Of a DNA stretch of 64,000 bases, positions 54,621 to 64,000 are shown one piece after another; the first letter of the stretch is position 1, and every line of letters starts with the position of its first letter. The position numbers and the translations under genes were made by a program. This DNA is from Thermococcus barophilus MP (GTDB lineage Archaea; Methanobacteriota_B; Thermococci; Thermococcales; Thermococcaceae). The notes under the pieces were generated by a model. It saw only the letters and a list, made by a program, of their open reading frames with translations, was not told the origin of the DNA and did no database searches. Location: NCBI RefSeq assembly GCF_000151105.2, contig NC_014804.1:1-64000 (forward strand). The letters run 5' to 3'.

Positions 54621-55532
54621 ATGAGGAAAATATTTACTTTCCTTTTTCTTTTTATAGTTTTGTTATTAACCTTTTATGGAGGCTATAGGTTTCTTTTTGA
54701 AAATAGGGGAATAGCCGTTATTCCTACATCTATAACTAACGTTAGTTGCACCATTGAGAAGTTTTCTCCGCCAGTTAAGATCGAGATTGAGGAAGTTAAG
54801 ATTCCGGTTGATGGTGGATATAAGCCCTTATACACACTATTTAAGTTTTATGACAGAAACGGAACTCTTGTAGGTTACTGGAACACTACGAGGAACTTTA
54901 AAAAAGGATATTTTTACTTCAGAGATGGTTTTGTGGTTTGGAGTTATGATGGGGTTGTTGAAATGGTTTATTTTGACTACAACCTCACAGAAAGATGGTG
55001 GAGAGAGATATACAAAAGTGTTGGGGGCTATGTAGACTTTGTACTGTATGCCTTGTATGCTGATGAGAGTCATATTTTCCTACTTACGGCAAACAGACAT
55101 TTTGCGACAGCAAAAGTTCAAAACTACTGCTTTTACTGGGGTAGTGTTGAAGAAGGCGATATTATTGAACGATTTTGCTCTGATAAAGAGTTATCTCAAA
55201 GTTCATTACTTGGAGGAAAAGTAGTTGGGAATAAAGTCTACATAATCACAGACAATGGGCTCTATCTCTTTACCTATAAGGGGGAGCTCATAAAAAAGAA
55301 AAAGATTGAGCTTTCAAAGATTGAGAGCTTTGACGTGAATGAGAAATATCTTGCCTTTGTTTATCCCAGCGGTGATAAAACATCAAAGCTGTGTGTTATG
55401 ACCTCTAACTTAAAGTCCCAAAGGTGTATTGATGTGAAAGGGAAAGTGGAACAACTAAGGCTATGTGAAAACTACCTCCTCCTGAAAATAGGGAATAAAG
55501 TTAGAGTATTGGAAATTGAAGAGAATTCCTAA
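54621..55532 (+). CDS. Membrane-anchored beta-propeller-like protein
   Basis: The 303-aa protein starts with a signal anchor (MRKIFTFLFLFIVLLLTFYG) and continues with strand-turn repeats: LFKFYDRNGTLVGYW, VYIITDNGLYLFTYKGELIK, then KVEQLRLCENYLLLKIGNKV. The latter resembles the final blade of the broken propeller (ITGVRLCGSYLTVCFKERIV), so the two are related. ATG 54621 has GAGGTG upstream. It is the last gene of the AT-rich cluster, and promoter-like sequence follows at 55533-55675. Cell-surface location is inferred; function unknown. Confidence 0.72.
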   Translation: MRKIFTFLFLFIVLLLTFYGGYRFLFENRGIAVIPTSITNVSCTIEKFSPPVKIEIEEVKIPVDGGYKPLYTLFKFYDRNGTLVGYWNTTRNFKKGYFYFRDGFVVWSYDGVVEMVYFDYNLTERWWREIYKSVGGYVDFVLYALYADESHIFLLTANRHFATAKVQNYCFYWGSVEEGDIIERFCSDKELSQSSLLGGKVVGNKVYIITDNGLYLFTYKGELIKKKKIELSKIESFDVNEKYLAFVYPSGDKTSKLCVMTSNLKSQRCIDVKGKVEQLRLCENYLLLKIGNKVRVLEIEENS

Positions 55533-55675
55533 ATCAAAAATGTCAACTTTAACCATTTTTCTTGTCAATTGTCCAAAAATTATCATATATGAATGCCAAA
55601 ATTTGTTCAAATTCCAAAGTTTTTTGCATAAAAGACATAAACCATGAATGCAGTGTCAAAAAATAGGTGATAAAC

Positions 55676-56590
55676 ATGAATGCTGTTCAATTAGTTAAAA
55701 GAGAAATTGCCCCAGCTATGGAAGTTCAGACCAAGATTATTGAATATATGACAAGGTTTTTTGTCGGCAAAGGGTTTAAGTGGTTGCTTCCAGTGATGCT
55801 CAGCTCGATAACTGATCCTCTCTGGCCAGATCCAGCGGCAAGTGAAGCCTTAAAGCCCCCAGAGATAGAGGCATATGGTGGAAAGCTTAGATTAATGCAT
55901 AGTATGATTTTGCACAAGCAATTGGCAGTTGCTATGGGAATAGACAAGTTGTTCATACTTTCTCCAAACATAAGACTCGAAGGAAGAGAAGCTGACGATG
56001 GAAGACATGCATATGAGTTCACCCAGCTCGACTTTGAAATAGCATATGCAACCATGGACGACGTCATGAGCTTAATCGAAGAGGCGATCTCTGGGCTTTT
56101 CAAAGAGGCAAGAAAGTGGGAGATCCTTGAAGAACTTGGCAGAGAAGTTCCAAAGGCTAAGCCACCGTTTAAGCGCTTTACTCTGGAGGAAATCAAAGCA
56201 GAATTTGGTGATGAAGATAAGGCGAGTGAAGCAATGGATGAACCATTCTGGATTACTGATATTGAGAGAGAATTCTACGATAGAGAAGATCCAGAGAGGC
56301 CAGGACACTTCAGAAACTATGACTTGTACTTACCATGGGGTTACGGTGAGGTCTCAAGCGGCGGCGAGAGAGAGTGGGAGTACGATATAATCGTCAGGAA
56401 GATGAAAAAAGCTGGGATAAGCCTTGAGGCATTCAAACCATACTTAGAGGTTGCCAAAGCTGGTTTACTAAAGCCTACAGCGGGGGCTGGCATAGGCATG
56501 GAGAGATTAGTGAGGTTCATTGTCGGAGCAAAGCACATAGCAGAAGTTCAGCCATTCCCGAGAATTCCAGGTATTCCGGCGATTATTTGA
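55676..56590 (+). CDS. Archaeal asparagine synthetase (AsnRS paralog, AS-AR)
   Basis: The 304-aa protein is the class II synthetase catalytic core without an anticodon-binding domain. It has the motif 2 region HAYEFTQLDFEIAYAT and the motif 3 PTAGAGIGMERLVRFIVG. This size and lack of a tRNA-binding domain are those of the Pyrococcus AsnRS-related asparagine synthetase, which amidates aspartate via an aspartyl-adenylate and ammonia. ATG 55676 follows AGGTGAT. It stands alone between the exported cluster and a nitroreductase. Confidence 0.88.
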   Translation: MNAVQLVKREIAPAMEVQTKIIEYMTRFFVGKGFKWLLPVMLSSITDPLWPDPAASEALKPPEIEAYGGKLRLMHSMILHKQLAVAMGIDKLFILSPNIRLEGREADDGRHAYEFTQLDFEIAYATMDDVMSLIEEAISGLFKEARKWEILEELGREVPKAKPPFKRFTLEEIKAEFGDEDKASEAMDEPFWITDIEREFYDREDPERPGHFRNYDLYLPWGYGEVSSGGEREWEYDIIVRKMKKAGISLEAFKPYLEVAKAGLLKPTAGAGIGMERLVRFIVGAKHIAEVQPFPRIPGIPAII

Positions 56591-56715
56591 GGGTCGGCTC
56601 TGAATTCTTCTTTTTCTTATAATCCCTAAAGCTCCTTTGTTTAATTTGCTCTCATTAACCACTGCTCAATGTTCTATATTAACCTCTCAATGATGGAAGG
56701 GAGAAATCCCTTTAT

Positions 56716-56752
56716 ACTTGCACCCCTGCAAGTAACTATTGGGGGTGCAAGT
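56716..56752. repeat. Perfect 11-bp inverted repeat with nested arm
   Basis: ACTTGCACCCC (56716-56726) pairs exactly with GGGGTGCAAGT (56742-56752) over a 15-nt spacer. Inside, CTTGCA-CCCC-TGCAAG (56717-56732) is a second perfect palindrome, so TGCAAG/CTTGCA appears three times in 37 bp. It lies between two convergent genes, preceded by TTTATA. It could be an operator for an unseen small gene, an RNA hairpin or a mobile-element scar. Confidence 0.6.
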
Positions 56753-56768
56753 TTTCGGTTCACAAACA

Positions 56769-57329
56769 TTATCCTCCTAAAAGGTCGCGCCCTTCCTGTT
56801 CAACTCTGTTCCCAAATTTATTTAGATGCACCCTCTCCCACATTATTTCATCTTTTCTGTGCTCTGGTTTTTCTTCAGCTGGATACCCAATCCCAATAAT
56901 GCAGAGAATCCTTATATGCTTGGGAATTCCCAAGAGCTCTCTGACGTAATCCTCGGCTGTCTTCTCATCATCGTGCATCCTTTCATGTATATGACCCCAG
57001 CAGGCACCCAAGCCCAAGGCAGTTGCTGCCAGCTGAATGTGCTCAGCAGCTATTGAGCAGTCGTAAACCCATGCATTGCTTATCCTCTCATCCCCACAGA
57101 CAACTATCGCTAAAGGTGCTGTTTCAAGGAACCTTACAGCCGGTCTCGTTTCGGCAAGCTTCTTTATTAATCCCCTATCCTTCACCACCACAAAGTGCCA
57201 CGGTCTTCTGTTCTTTGAGCTTGGAGAATAGAAGGCAGCTTCGAGGATCTTCTCAATAAGCTCCTCTGGAACTTCTTTATTTTGAAATCTCCTGATGCTT
57301 CTTCTCCTTATAACTTCAAAGAACTCCAT
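56769..57329 (-). CDS. Nitroreductase-family flavoprotein
   Basis: The 186-aa FMN protein starts with the family motif MEFFEVIRRRSIRRF and has APLAIVVCGDER and the loop ALGLGACWGHIHERM. Members reduce nitro compounds, flavins or quinones with NAD(P)H. ATG 57329 with GGTGAG upstream is preferred to the longer form. It is 40 bp downstream of sudA on the same strand, so it may be the last gene of that redox operon. Confidence 0.88.
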   Translation of the reverse strand: MEFFEVIRRRSIRRFQNKEVPEELIEKILEAAFYSPSSKNRRPWHFVVVKDRGLIKKLAETRPAVRFLETAPLAIVVCGDERISNAWVYDCSIAAEHIQLAATALGLGACWGHIHERMHDDEKTAEDYVRELLGIPKHIRILCIIGIGYPAEEKPEHRKDEIMWERVHLNKFGNRVEQEGRDLLGG

Positions 57330-57369
57330 ATCGCTCACCAAAATTATTAGAAAAGAGGGAAATTTAAAG

Positions 57370-58782
<1,413 letters not shown>

Positions 58783-59619
58783 TTAAACCATCCCCCTCTC
58801 GCGCTTCCACTTCTCAAAAGAAATCTTCTCCAAATCCTTGTAATAGTCCAGACGCTTCATCAGCTCATCCCAGTTCACTTGATGTGCATCGAACTCTGGT
58901 CCATCAACGCAGGCAAATTTTATCTCTCCTCCAACTGTGACTCTGCACGCTCCGCACATTCCAGTTCCATCAACCATGATTGGATTTAAGCTGGCAACTG
59001 TCTTTATGCCATATGGCTTCGTGAGCTCTGCAACAAACTTCATCATAATTGTTGGCCCAACAGCATGGACAAGATCGATTTTTCTCCCTTCATCTATGAG
59101 CTTTTGAAGTGCATGAGTTGTGAATCCTTTCATTCCATAACTTCCATCATTTGTAGTTACTATGACTTCATCACTAACTTGTTTCAGCTTATCCTCCCAG
59201 AACACAAGCTCTTTTGTTCTGAACCCAAGAATTGATATGACATAATTGCCAGCCTCTTTCATGGCTTTTGCGACTGGGTAGATCTCTGCAACACCAACTC
59301 CGCCACCTATCATCACAACCGTTCCAAACCTGTCTATGTGGCTTGGCTTCCCTAAAGGACCAAGGAAGTCGAGGATGAAGTCCCCAACGTTGTATGTTCC
59401 AAGTTCGTGTGTTGTTTTTCCGACTTCCTGTGCAACTATTGTTACAGTACCCTTCTCTGGATTGGTATCGGCTATTGTTAGGGGTATTCTTTCTCCCCTT
59501 TCGTGGAGTCTTAGTATAACAAACTGACCCGGCTTAGCTTTTTTTGCAATCCTTTCGGCTTTAATTTCGAAGAGATTAATCCCTGGAGCTAATTTTTCTT
59601 TACGCAAAATTTCAAACAT
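58783..59619 (-). CDS. sudB: NADPH-ferredoxin oxidoreductase small subunit, SudB/NfnA type
   Basis: The 278-aa flavoprotein binds FAD and NAD(H) (FVILRLHERGERIPLT, VVMIGGGVGVAEIYPVA) and one 2Fe-2S cluster through MCGACRVTVGGEIKFACVDG. It is the partner of sudA. The gene is divergent from the hydrogenase operon across a 140-bp gap holding a SurR-type site, so reductase and hydrogenase are likely controlled together by sulfur/redox state. Confidence 0.92.
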   Translation of the reverse strand: MFEILRKEKLAPGINLFEIKAERIAKKAKPGQFVILRLHERGERIPLTIADTNPEKGTVTIVAQEVGKTTHELGTYNVGDFILDFLGPLGKPSHIDRFGTVVMIGGGVGVAEIYPVAKAMKEAGNYVISILGFRTKELVFWEDKLKQVSDEVIVTTNDGSYGMKGFTTHALQKLIDEGRKIDLVHAVGPTIMMKFVAELTKPYGIKTVASLNPIMVDGTGMCGACRVTVGGEIKFACVDGPEFDAHQVNWDELMKRLDYYKDLEKISFEKWKRERGMV

Positions 59620-59649
59620 TTAAGCCCCACCATTTTTTAATATCTGTTT

Positions 59650-59664
59650 TGCGAATATAAAATT
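59650..59664 (-). promoter_or_regulatory. TATA element of sudBA
   Basis: On the minus strand AATTTTATATTCG supplies a TATA box about 30-45 nt before the sudB ATG. The SurR-type site lies just upstream of it. Confidence 0.5.
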
Positions 59665-59677
59665 CTTTTCACTATTA

Positions 59678-59694
59678 GTTGATAACTAACCGTT
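59678..59694. promoter_or_regulatory. SurR-type operator between sudBA and hydrogenase
   Basis: GTTGATAACTAACCGTT fits the known SurR consensus GTT-N3-AAC-N5-GTT without mismatch. SurR is the redox-switch regulator of hydrogen and sulfur metabolism in Thermococcales. The site is upstream of both divergent TATA boxes (hydrogenase TATA AAATATAAAC, 59723-59732), the position from which SurR activates hydrogenase genes. Confidence 0.8.
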
Positions 59695-59760
59695 GCAAAA
59701 ATCCTTAAATCAGGTATTTGACAAATATAAACAAGAGAAGCAATCTTTCGGGTGATGATC

Positions 59761-60765
59761 TTGAGATATGTAAAGCTTCCCTCTGAGAATTTTGAGGAGT
59801 TTTTCAATTCTCTCAAAAACTGGGGAACCGTTTATGCTCCAGTGAAACAGGGGAACATTTATTCTTTTAAGCAAGTTGGTACTTTAGAAGAAGTTTCATT
59901 AAATTACACTCGAACCATGCTTCCCCCGAAGAAATTCTTTGTAAAGCCACGGGAGATACTTTTAAAGTTGAAAAATGGAAAATGGGAAGAAAACAGAAAA
60001 GCTGAAAAAATAGTTCTCTTTGGAGTTCACTCATGCGACGTTCATGGACTTCAAATTCTTGATAAGGTATATCTTGAAGAACCCGCGGATCCCTACTACA
60101 AAGAAAGGCGGGAAAACACCATTATCATAGGGATAAGTTGCATGCCAGATGAGTACTGTTTCTGCAAGAGCTTAGGAACGCACTTTGCAATGCATGGGTT
60201 TGATCTCTTCCTGCATGAGCTTCCAGATGGCTGGCTTGTGAGAGTGGGAAGTGTAAAAGGTCATGAAATCGCATGGGCAAATGAAAGCCTTTTTGAGGAT
60301 ATTGACGAGGAAGATCTGAAGCACTTCAAAGAATTTGAAGAAAAGCGTTCTGCATCATTTAAAAAGCATCTGAACAAGGAAGGGTTGGCGGACTTGCTTG
60401 ATCTTGCATTTGATAGTCCAGTGTGGAAAAAGTATGAACGCATTTGTCTCGGCTGTGGAAACTGCAACATGGTGTGTCCAACATGCAGATGTTATGAAGT
60501 CTGTGACTACTGGGTCAACGCATATGAGGCGGTGAGGGTCAGGAGATATGATTCTTGTTTCATGGAAAGCCATGGGCTTGTTGCGGGTGGTCACAACTTT
60601 AGACCAACGCGTTTGGATCGTTTCAGACATCGATACTACTGTAAAAGCTATTTTGATCCATCTGCGGGTTTCAACTGTGTTGGATGCGGCAGGTGTGATG
60701 AGTTCTGTCCAGCTAAGATAGAACACGTTAAGGTTCTTGATGAGATTAGGGAGGCGTTGAAATGA
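59761..60765 (+). CDS. Cytosolic NiFe sulfhydrogenase beta subunit (Fe-S), TTG start
   Basis: The 334-aa iron-sulfur subunit carries two ferredoxin-like cluster sites near the C-terminus (CLGCGNCNMVCPTCRCYEVC and CVGCGRCDEFCPAKI) plus ISCMPDEYCFC earlier. It passes electrons between the flavin subunit and the hydrogenase. TTG 59761 gives MRYVKLPSENF, the family N-terminus, with GGTGAT 4 nt upstream; GTG 59752 would precede the predicted transcription start. It ends right after the second cluster, lacking the C-terminal extension of sulfhydrogenase I beta, which favours type II. Confidence 0.9.
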   Translation: MRYVKLPSENFEEFFNSLKNWGTVYAPVKQGNIYSFKQVGTLEEVSLNYTRTMLPPKKFFVKPREILLKLKNGKWEENRKAEKIVLFGVHSCDVHGLQILDKVYLEEPADPYYKERRENTIIIGISCMPDEYCFCKSLGTHFAMHGFDLFLHELPDGWLVRVGSVKGHEIAWANESLFEDIDEEDLKHFKEFEEKRSASFKKHLNKEGLADLLDLAFDSPVWKKYERICLGCGNCNMVCPTCRCYEVCDYWVNAYEAVRVRRYDSCFMESHGLVAGGHNFRPTRLDRFRHRYYCKSYFDPSAGFNCVGCGRCDEFCPAKIEHVKVLDEIREALK

Positions 60766-61631
60766 ACCCCTTTCAAACCTATGATGCGAGAATTTTGGAA
60801 GTAAAGGAGCTTACTCCGAGGGAAAAGCTTTTCACTCTTAGGTTTGTAGACCCAGAAATTAACAGGGAATTTACCTACCGGCCAGGTCAGTTTGTTATAG
60901 TTGACATCCGGGGTTTTGGTGAATTCCCAATAAGTCTATGTTCCTCCCCAACGAGGACGGGGTACTTCCAGCTGTGTATAAGAAGGGTAGGAAGGATGAC
61001 AAAATATATTCACAAACTTAAAGAGGGAGATATTGTGGGCATTCGGGGACCTTATGGCAATGGCTTCCCTATGGAGGCTATGGAAGGCTCTAATCTGCTC
61101 TTGGTTGCTGGGGGTCTTGGGATGGCTCCGTTGAGAAGTGTTCTGTGGTATGCCATTGACAGCGGAAAGTACGAGCAGATATACCTGTTTTATGGAACCA
61201 AAAGCTATGAAGATATTCTCTTCAGAGATGAGATAATTCACCTTCTTAAACATGGAGAGGCTATGAACTGCAGGGTAAAGCTTGCCTATGAGGTTGAGAG
61301 CCCTTCCTGCATATACCTCGAGAAGGGCTTTGCTCCCAAGGTCTGCAAAGGGGTTGTGACAGATTTGTTCAGAGGGGAGGAGTTTGATGTGGACAATACA
61401 TATGCCTTAATATGCGGACCTCCGGTAATGTACAGATTTGTGATAAGGGAGCTCTTGGACAGAAAGCTTGCCCCTGGCAGGATTTACATGACGCTTGAGA
61501 GAAGAATGAGATGCGGGATAGGGAAGTGTGGGCACTGCATTGTAGGAACCAGCACGTCAATAAAATACATCTGCAAAGATGGACCCGTCTTCACTTACTG
61601 GGAAGCTCTCTCCACAAGGGGGTTGATCTAA
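60762..61631 (+). CDS. Sulfhydrogenase gamma subunit (FAD/NAD(P)H)
   Basis: The 289-aa flavoprotein has FAD binding (YRPGQFVIVDIRGFGEFPIS), NAD(P) binding (LLVAGGLGMAPLRSVLWYAI) and a 2Fe-2S site MRCGIGKCGHCIVGT. It takes electrons from NAD(P)H or delivers them to it. Its ATG overlaps the beta gene stop by 4 nt. It is related in fold to SudB across the divergent promoter. Confidence 0.93.
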   Translation: MNPFQTYDARILEVKELTPREKLFTLRFVDPEINREFTYRPGQFVIVDIRGFGEFPISLCSSPTRTGYFQLCIRRVGRMTKYIHKLKEGDIVGIRGPYGNGFPMEAMEGSNLLLVAGGLGMAPLRSVLWYAIDSGKYEQIYLFYGTKSYEDILFRDEIIHLLKHGEAMNCRVKLAYEVESPSCIYLEKGFAPKVCKGVVTDLFRGEEFDVDNTYALICGPPVMYRFVIRELLDRKLAPGRIYMTLERRMRCGIGKCGHCIVGTSTSIKYICKDGPVFTYWEALSTRGLI

Positions 61632-62369
61632 ATGCTGAAGCTGGGAGTTTTTGAGCTTACCGACTGTGGAGGCTGTGCTCTAAACATCCTGTTTCTCTAC
61701 GAGAAGCTGTTTGATCTGCTGGAGTTTTATGACATAAAAGAATTTCACATGGCATCAAGCTTTAAGGAGCATGATCACCTTGACGTTGCGATTGTTACGG
61801 GAACGGTATCATGCCAGAGGGATCTGGAAGTTTTAAGGCATGCTCGCAATTATTCCAATTACCTGATCGCATTGGGGACTTGTGCAACTCATGGCTCTGT
61901 TCAGGGAGCTGTTGAAGGAAAGCTCAGGGATAAGCTTGAAAAGGTGTATGGGACAAGGGCGAACACCATGAAAGCCCTTGATCCGAAGCCGGTAGTGGAA
62001 TACGTGGCCGTTGACTTCGCTCTCCCCGGATGCCCTTATGATAAGATGGAGATTTATCAGCTTCTCCTCGATCTTGCAAAGGGTGTGGAGCCAATAAAGA
62101 AAGACTATCCAGTGTGTATTGAATGCAAGCTCAATGAATACGAATGTGTCTTGGTAAAAAAGGGACTCCCATGCTTGGGTCCAATCACAGTGGGTGGATG
62201 CAATGCTATATGTGTTAAATCGAAACTCGGATGCATAGGGTGCAGGGGGCCTTTGCCAAAGGAAGCAAATCCTGCTGGAGAGTTTGAGATACTGAAGAAT
62301 CTTGGCTATGATGAAGAGTATCTGCGCAGGAAGTTCAAGACATTTGCAAGGGGTGAGCTGAGATGGTGA
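61632..62369 (+). CDS. Sulfhydrogenase delta (small hydrogenase) subunit
   Basis: The 245-aa NiFe small subunit binds three Fe-S clusters. The proximal cluster begins TDCGGCALNILFL with further ligands in VTGTVSCQRD, LGTCATHGSV and LPGCPYDKMEIYQL. The distal clusters use CIECKLNEYECVLVKKGLPC and CNAICVKSKLGCIGCRGP. The ATG follows the gamma stop with no gap. It has no signal peptide, in agreement with a cytosolic enzyme. Confidence 0.93.
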   Translation: MLKLGVFELTDCGGCALNILFLYEKLFDLLEFYDIKEFHMASSFKEHDHLDVAIVTGTVSCQRDLEVLRHARNYSNYLIALGTCATHGSVQGAVEGKLRDKLEKVYGTRANTMKALDPKPVVEYVAVDFALPGCPYDKMEIYQLLLDLAKGVEPIKKDYPVCIECKLNEYECVLVKKGLPCLGPITVGGCNAICVKSKLGCIGCRGPLPKEANPAGEFEILKNLGYDEEYLRRKFKTFARGELRW

Positions 62370-63613
62370 TCCTTGAACTTGGGGAATTCACGAGGGTTGA
62401 GGGAAACGGAAAGGCGGAAGTTATCATTGAAAACGGGGAAGTCAAAGAAGCGAGGGTGAAAATAGTTGAGGGTCCAAGATTCTTTGAATTGCTGACACTC
62501 GGCAGGTATTATTGGGATGTTCCAGATTTGGAAGCAAGAATTTGTGCAATCTGCTATCTGGCGCATTCGTTTGCCTCGGTGCTTGGGATAGAGAATGCCT
62601 TCGGAGTTAAAGTCCCGGAGGAGATTCAGCTTTTGAGGGAGCTTGGTTTGATTGGAGAAATTCTTGAGAGCCACAGCCTTCATCTCTATCTTCTGGTCGC
62701 CCCCGATTTGTTCGGCTATCCAGATGCTATCAGAATGGCAAGCAAACATGGGGAGATAGTGAGAGAGGGACTCGCACTCAAGGCATTTGGTAACTACATC
62801 AGGGAAGTGATAGGGGGAAGAGAAATTCATGGAATAAATGTTAAGCCCGGAGGATTCGGGAGGTATCCTACAGAGGATGAGCTTGAAAAAATTGATAAAA
62901 GCTGTGATGCACTTTTAAGGTTTGCAAAAAGGGCAGTTAACATCTTTGCAACTCAAGAAGTTTTTGGGGCGGTTCCTGAATACCATGTTGCTACGGATGG
63001 TTACCTCTACGGAGAAAAGCTGATTGCATCTGATGGAGAAAGGTTCGATTATTTCGAGCATATCGAAGAAAAATCTCTGCCCTACAGCTTTGCAAAGCAG
63101 AGCCATTATAAGGGAAGTGTCTTCATGACTGGAGCCCTCTCAAGGTTAATGGTTAAATCTGACAGGCTAACACCGATTGCAAAGGAGCTGTTTGAACAGC
63201 ATAAGGAAAAGTTATCTCGGGGGTATGTTAGCCTAAACAACTTAGCACAGGCAATTGAGCTTGTATATTCACTTGAGAGAGCTAAGGAGATTGTGAGTAC
63301 TCTCTTGGATCATGGGATCAAAGGGGAAAATGTTCCAATAGAGCCTAAAGAGGGGGAGGGAATAGGATACGTTGAGGCTCCCAGAGGGGTTCTCATTCAT
63401 CACTACAGAATTGACGAAAATGGAAACATCACTTATTCGAACATAATAACCCCCACTGCATTAAACCATGCATTGATGGAGCTGAGCCTTTATGAGGAAG
63501 CAAGAAAACAGTATGGCACTGTAGATGAAAACTTTCTGAAGCACAAGCTTGAAGAAACTGTCAGAGCCTTTGACCCATGTATCTCCTGTTCGGTACATTT
63601 TGTTAGGCTTTAG
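62363..63613 (+). CDS. Sulfhydrogenase alpha (NiFe large) subunit
   Basis: The 416-aa catalytic subunit holds the NiFe centre through ARICAICYLAHS (L1, CxxC with Ala in place of the usual Gly) and AFDPCISCSVH (L2). Only four residues (FVRL) follow the L2 His, the tail normally removed by the maturation protease. ATG 62363 overlaps delta by 7 bp with GGGGTGAG upstream. The enzyme exchanges electrons between H2 and NAD(P)H and can reduce sulfur. Subunit sizes (334/289/245/416) suit sulfhydrogenase II better than I (367/292/261/428). Confidence 0.93.
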   Translation: MVILELGEFTRVEGNGKAEVIIENGEVKEARVKIVEGPRFFELLTLGRYYWDVPDLEARICAICYLAHSFASVLGIENAFGVKVPEEIQLLRELGLIGEILESHSLHLYLLVAPDLFGYPDAIRMASKHGEIVREGLALKAFGNYIREVIGGREIHGINVKPGGFGRYPTEDELEKIDKSCDALLRFAKRAVNIFATQEVFGAVPEYHVATDGYLYGEKLIASDGERFDYFEHIEEKSLPYSFAKQSHYKGSVFMTGALSRLMVKSDRLTPIAKELFEQHKEKLSRGYVSLNNLAQAIELVYSLERAKEIVSTLLDHGIKGENVPIEPKEGEGIGYVEAPRGVLIHHYRIDENGNITYSNIITPTALNHALMELSLYEEARKQYGTVDENFLKHKLEETVRAFDPCISCSVHFVRL

Positions 63614-63655
63614 CCGTCTATTCAAAATTTCTCTATCTATTTTTGTTAAATCAAA

Positions 63656-63669
63656 ATCATTATAAAATT
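63656..63669 (+). promoter_or_regulatory. TATA box of DUF257 paralog D
   Basis: ATCATTATAAAATT lies about 35 nt before ATG 63700, leaving a very short leader. Confidence 0.5.
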
Positions 63670-63699
63670 TAAGGGATTTGATATAATTGGGGACACATT

Positions 63700-64000
63700 A
63701 TGAGAAGAGCATTTGAAGCTGTAACCCGAATTATGGACTCCCTGAAAATGGGTGAGACTGTACTGTTAATATATGATGAATCATTAATTCCCGAATTTTC
63801 ATTTTTGTTTTTTGTTGAGTATGCATCTCAGAAGGGTGTTCCAGTTATTGTAGATGATATTCTCGACTCACTTTATGTTATTAAACAGCACTTGGAGTTC
63901 ATTGGGATAGATACTAAGTTTTTTGAAAACATCACCGTTATCAAAGTTGGAGGCACAAACATAGTTGGAAACGTTCGCCAGCACATACCATTGGAAGGTG
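63700..64000 (+). CDS. DUF257-family protein (paralog D), cut by the window end
   Basis: The first 100 codons are present and open to the last base. It has the same blocks as the other copies: MGETVLLIYDES, PVIVDDILDSLYVIKQHLE and ITVIKVGGTNIVGNV. ATG 63700 has only a weak GGGG upstream. It is the nearest gene downstream of the hydrogenase operon but has its own TATA box. Function unknown. Confidence 0.75.
   Translation, partial: MRRAFEAVTRIMDSLKMGETVLLIYDESLIPEFSFLFFVEYASQKGVPVIVDDILDSLYVIKQHLEFIGIDTKFFENITVIKVGGTNIVGNVRQHIPLEG

Overview
The window comes from the chromosome of a hyperthermophilic archaeon of the order Thermococcales, most likely Thermococcus or a close relative. The diagnostic genes are ADP-dependent glucokinase, cupin-type phosphoglucose isomerase, the mannosylglycerate pathway, a sulfhydrogenase/Sud pair with a SurR-type site between them, DUF257 paralogs, archaeal Nep1, aIF5A and ribosomal protein L10e. 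Promoters are archaeal BRE/TATA type, Shine-Dalgarno sequences are GGTGA/GGAGG, and TTG and GTG starts are frequent. I saw no rRNA, tRNA, CRISPR array or complete insertion sequence.

Layout. (1) 0-3 kb: a KH mini-protein, a site-2-type protease, and glycolytic pgi and glkA. (2) 3-24.7 kb: the mannosylglycerate genes mpgS, mpgP, manC and manB, which are normally contiguous in Thermococcales. Here mpgS is separated from mpgP-manC-manB by about 17 kb of accessory DNA. The left junction lies directly at the mpgS stop codon, which abuts a 5'-truncated oligopeptide-type ABC ATPase. The accessory block has a mannoside part (two GH130-type proteins, a stand-alone mannose-6-phosphate isomerase, a GH38 alpha-mannosidase), an Lrp regulator with a companion ligand-domain protein, and an eight-gene operon. 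That operon encodes IolM-like and IolN-like proteins, split altronate dehydratase, a KDG-kinase-like protein, a DHDPS-family aldolase and two more zinc dehydrogenases. It looks like an archaeal cyclitol/sugar-acid catabolic pathway ending in the 2-keto-3-deoxy acid route. An MBL hydrolase closes the block.

(3) 24.7-34.4 kb: a frameshifted secreted protein, an acetamidase/formamidase, a CbiMNQO metal ECF transporter, a CLC chloride channel, a Na+/H+ antiporter, agmatinase and aIF5A. (4) 34.4-50 kb: mostly housekeeping genes (NSS-like transporter, Nep1, lysine/saccharopine dehydrogenase family, phosphoesterase, rRNA/tRNA m5C methyltransferase, argF, thyX, HIT, apgM, L10e, MFS, aminotransferase, P-loop NTPase) with three DUF257 genes. 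(5) 50.2-55.5 kb: a visibly AT-rich cluster of exported proteins. It contains a cysteine-rich coiled-coil protein, a beta-propeller gene broken by two frameshifts, a degraded second copy of the cysteine-rich C-terminus, and two more membrane-anchored propeller-like proteins. I recognise no described system here; it is the best candidate for something new. (6) 55.6-64 kb: archaeal asparagine synthetase (AsnRS paralog), nitroreductase, sudBA, a perfect SurR-type operator, a four-subunit cytosolic NiFe hydrogenase (size closest to sulfhydrogenase II), and the start of a fourth DUF257 gene cut by the window edge.

Broken or odd genes: the truncated ABC ATPase (4.3-4.8 kb), a cytidine-deaminase-like pseudogene (8.2-8.5 kb), the frameshifted exported protein (24.8 kb), the double-frameshift propeller (52.6 kb) and the cysteine-rich remnant (53.3 kb). 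All identifications rest on reading motifs and recalled families; no database search was run.
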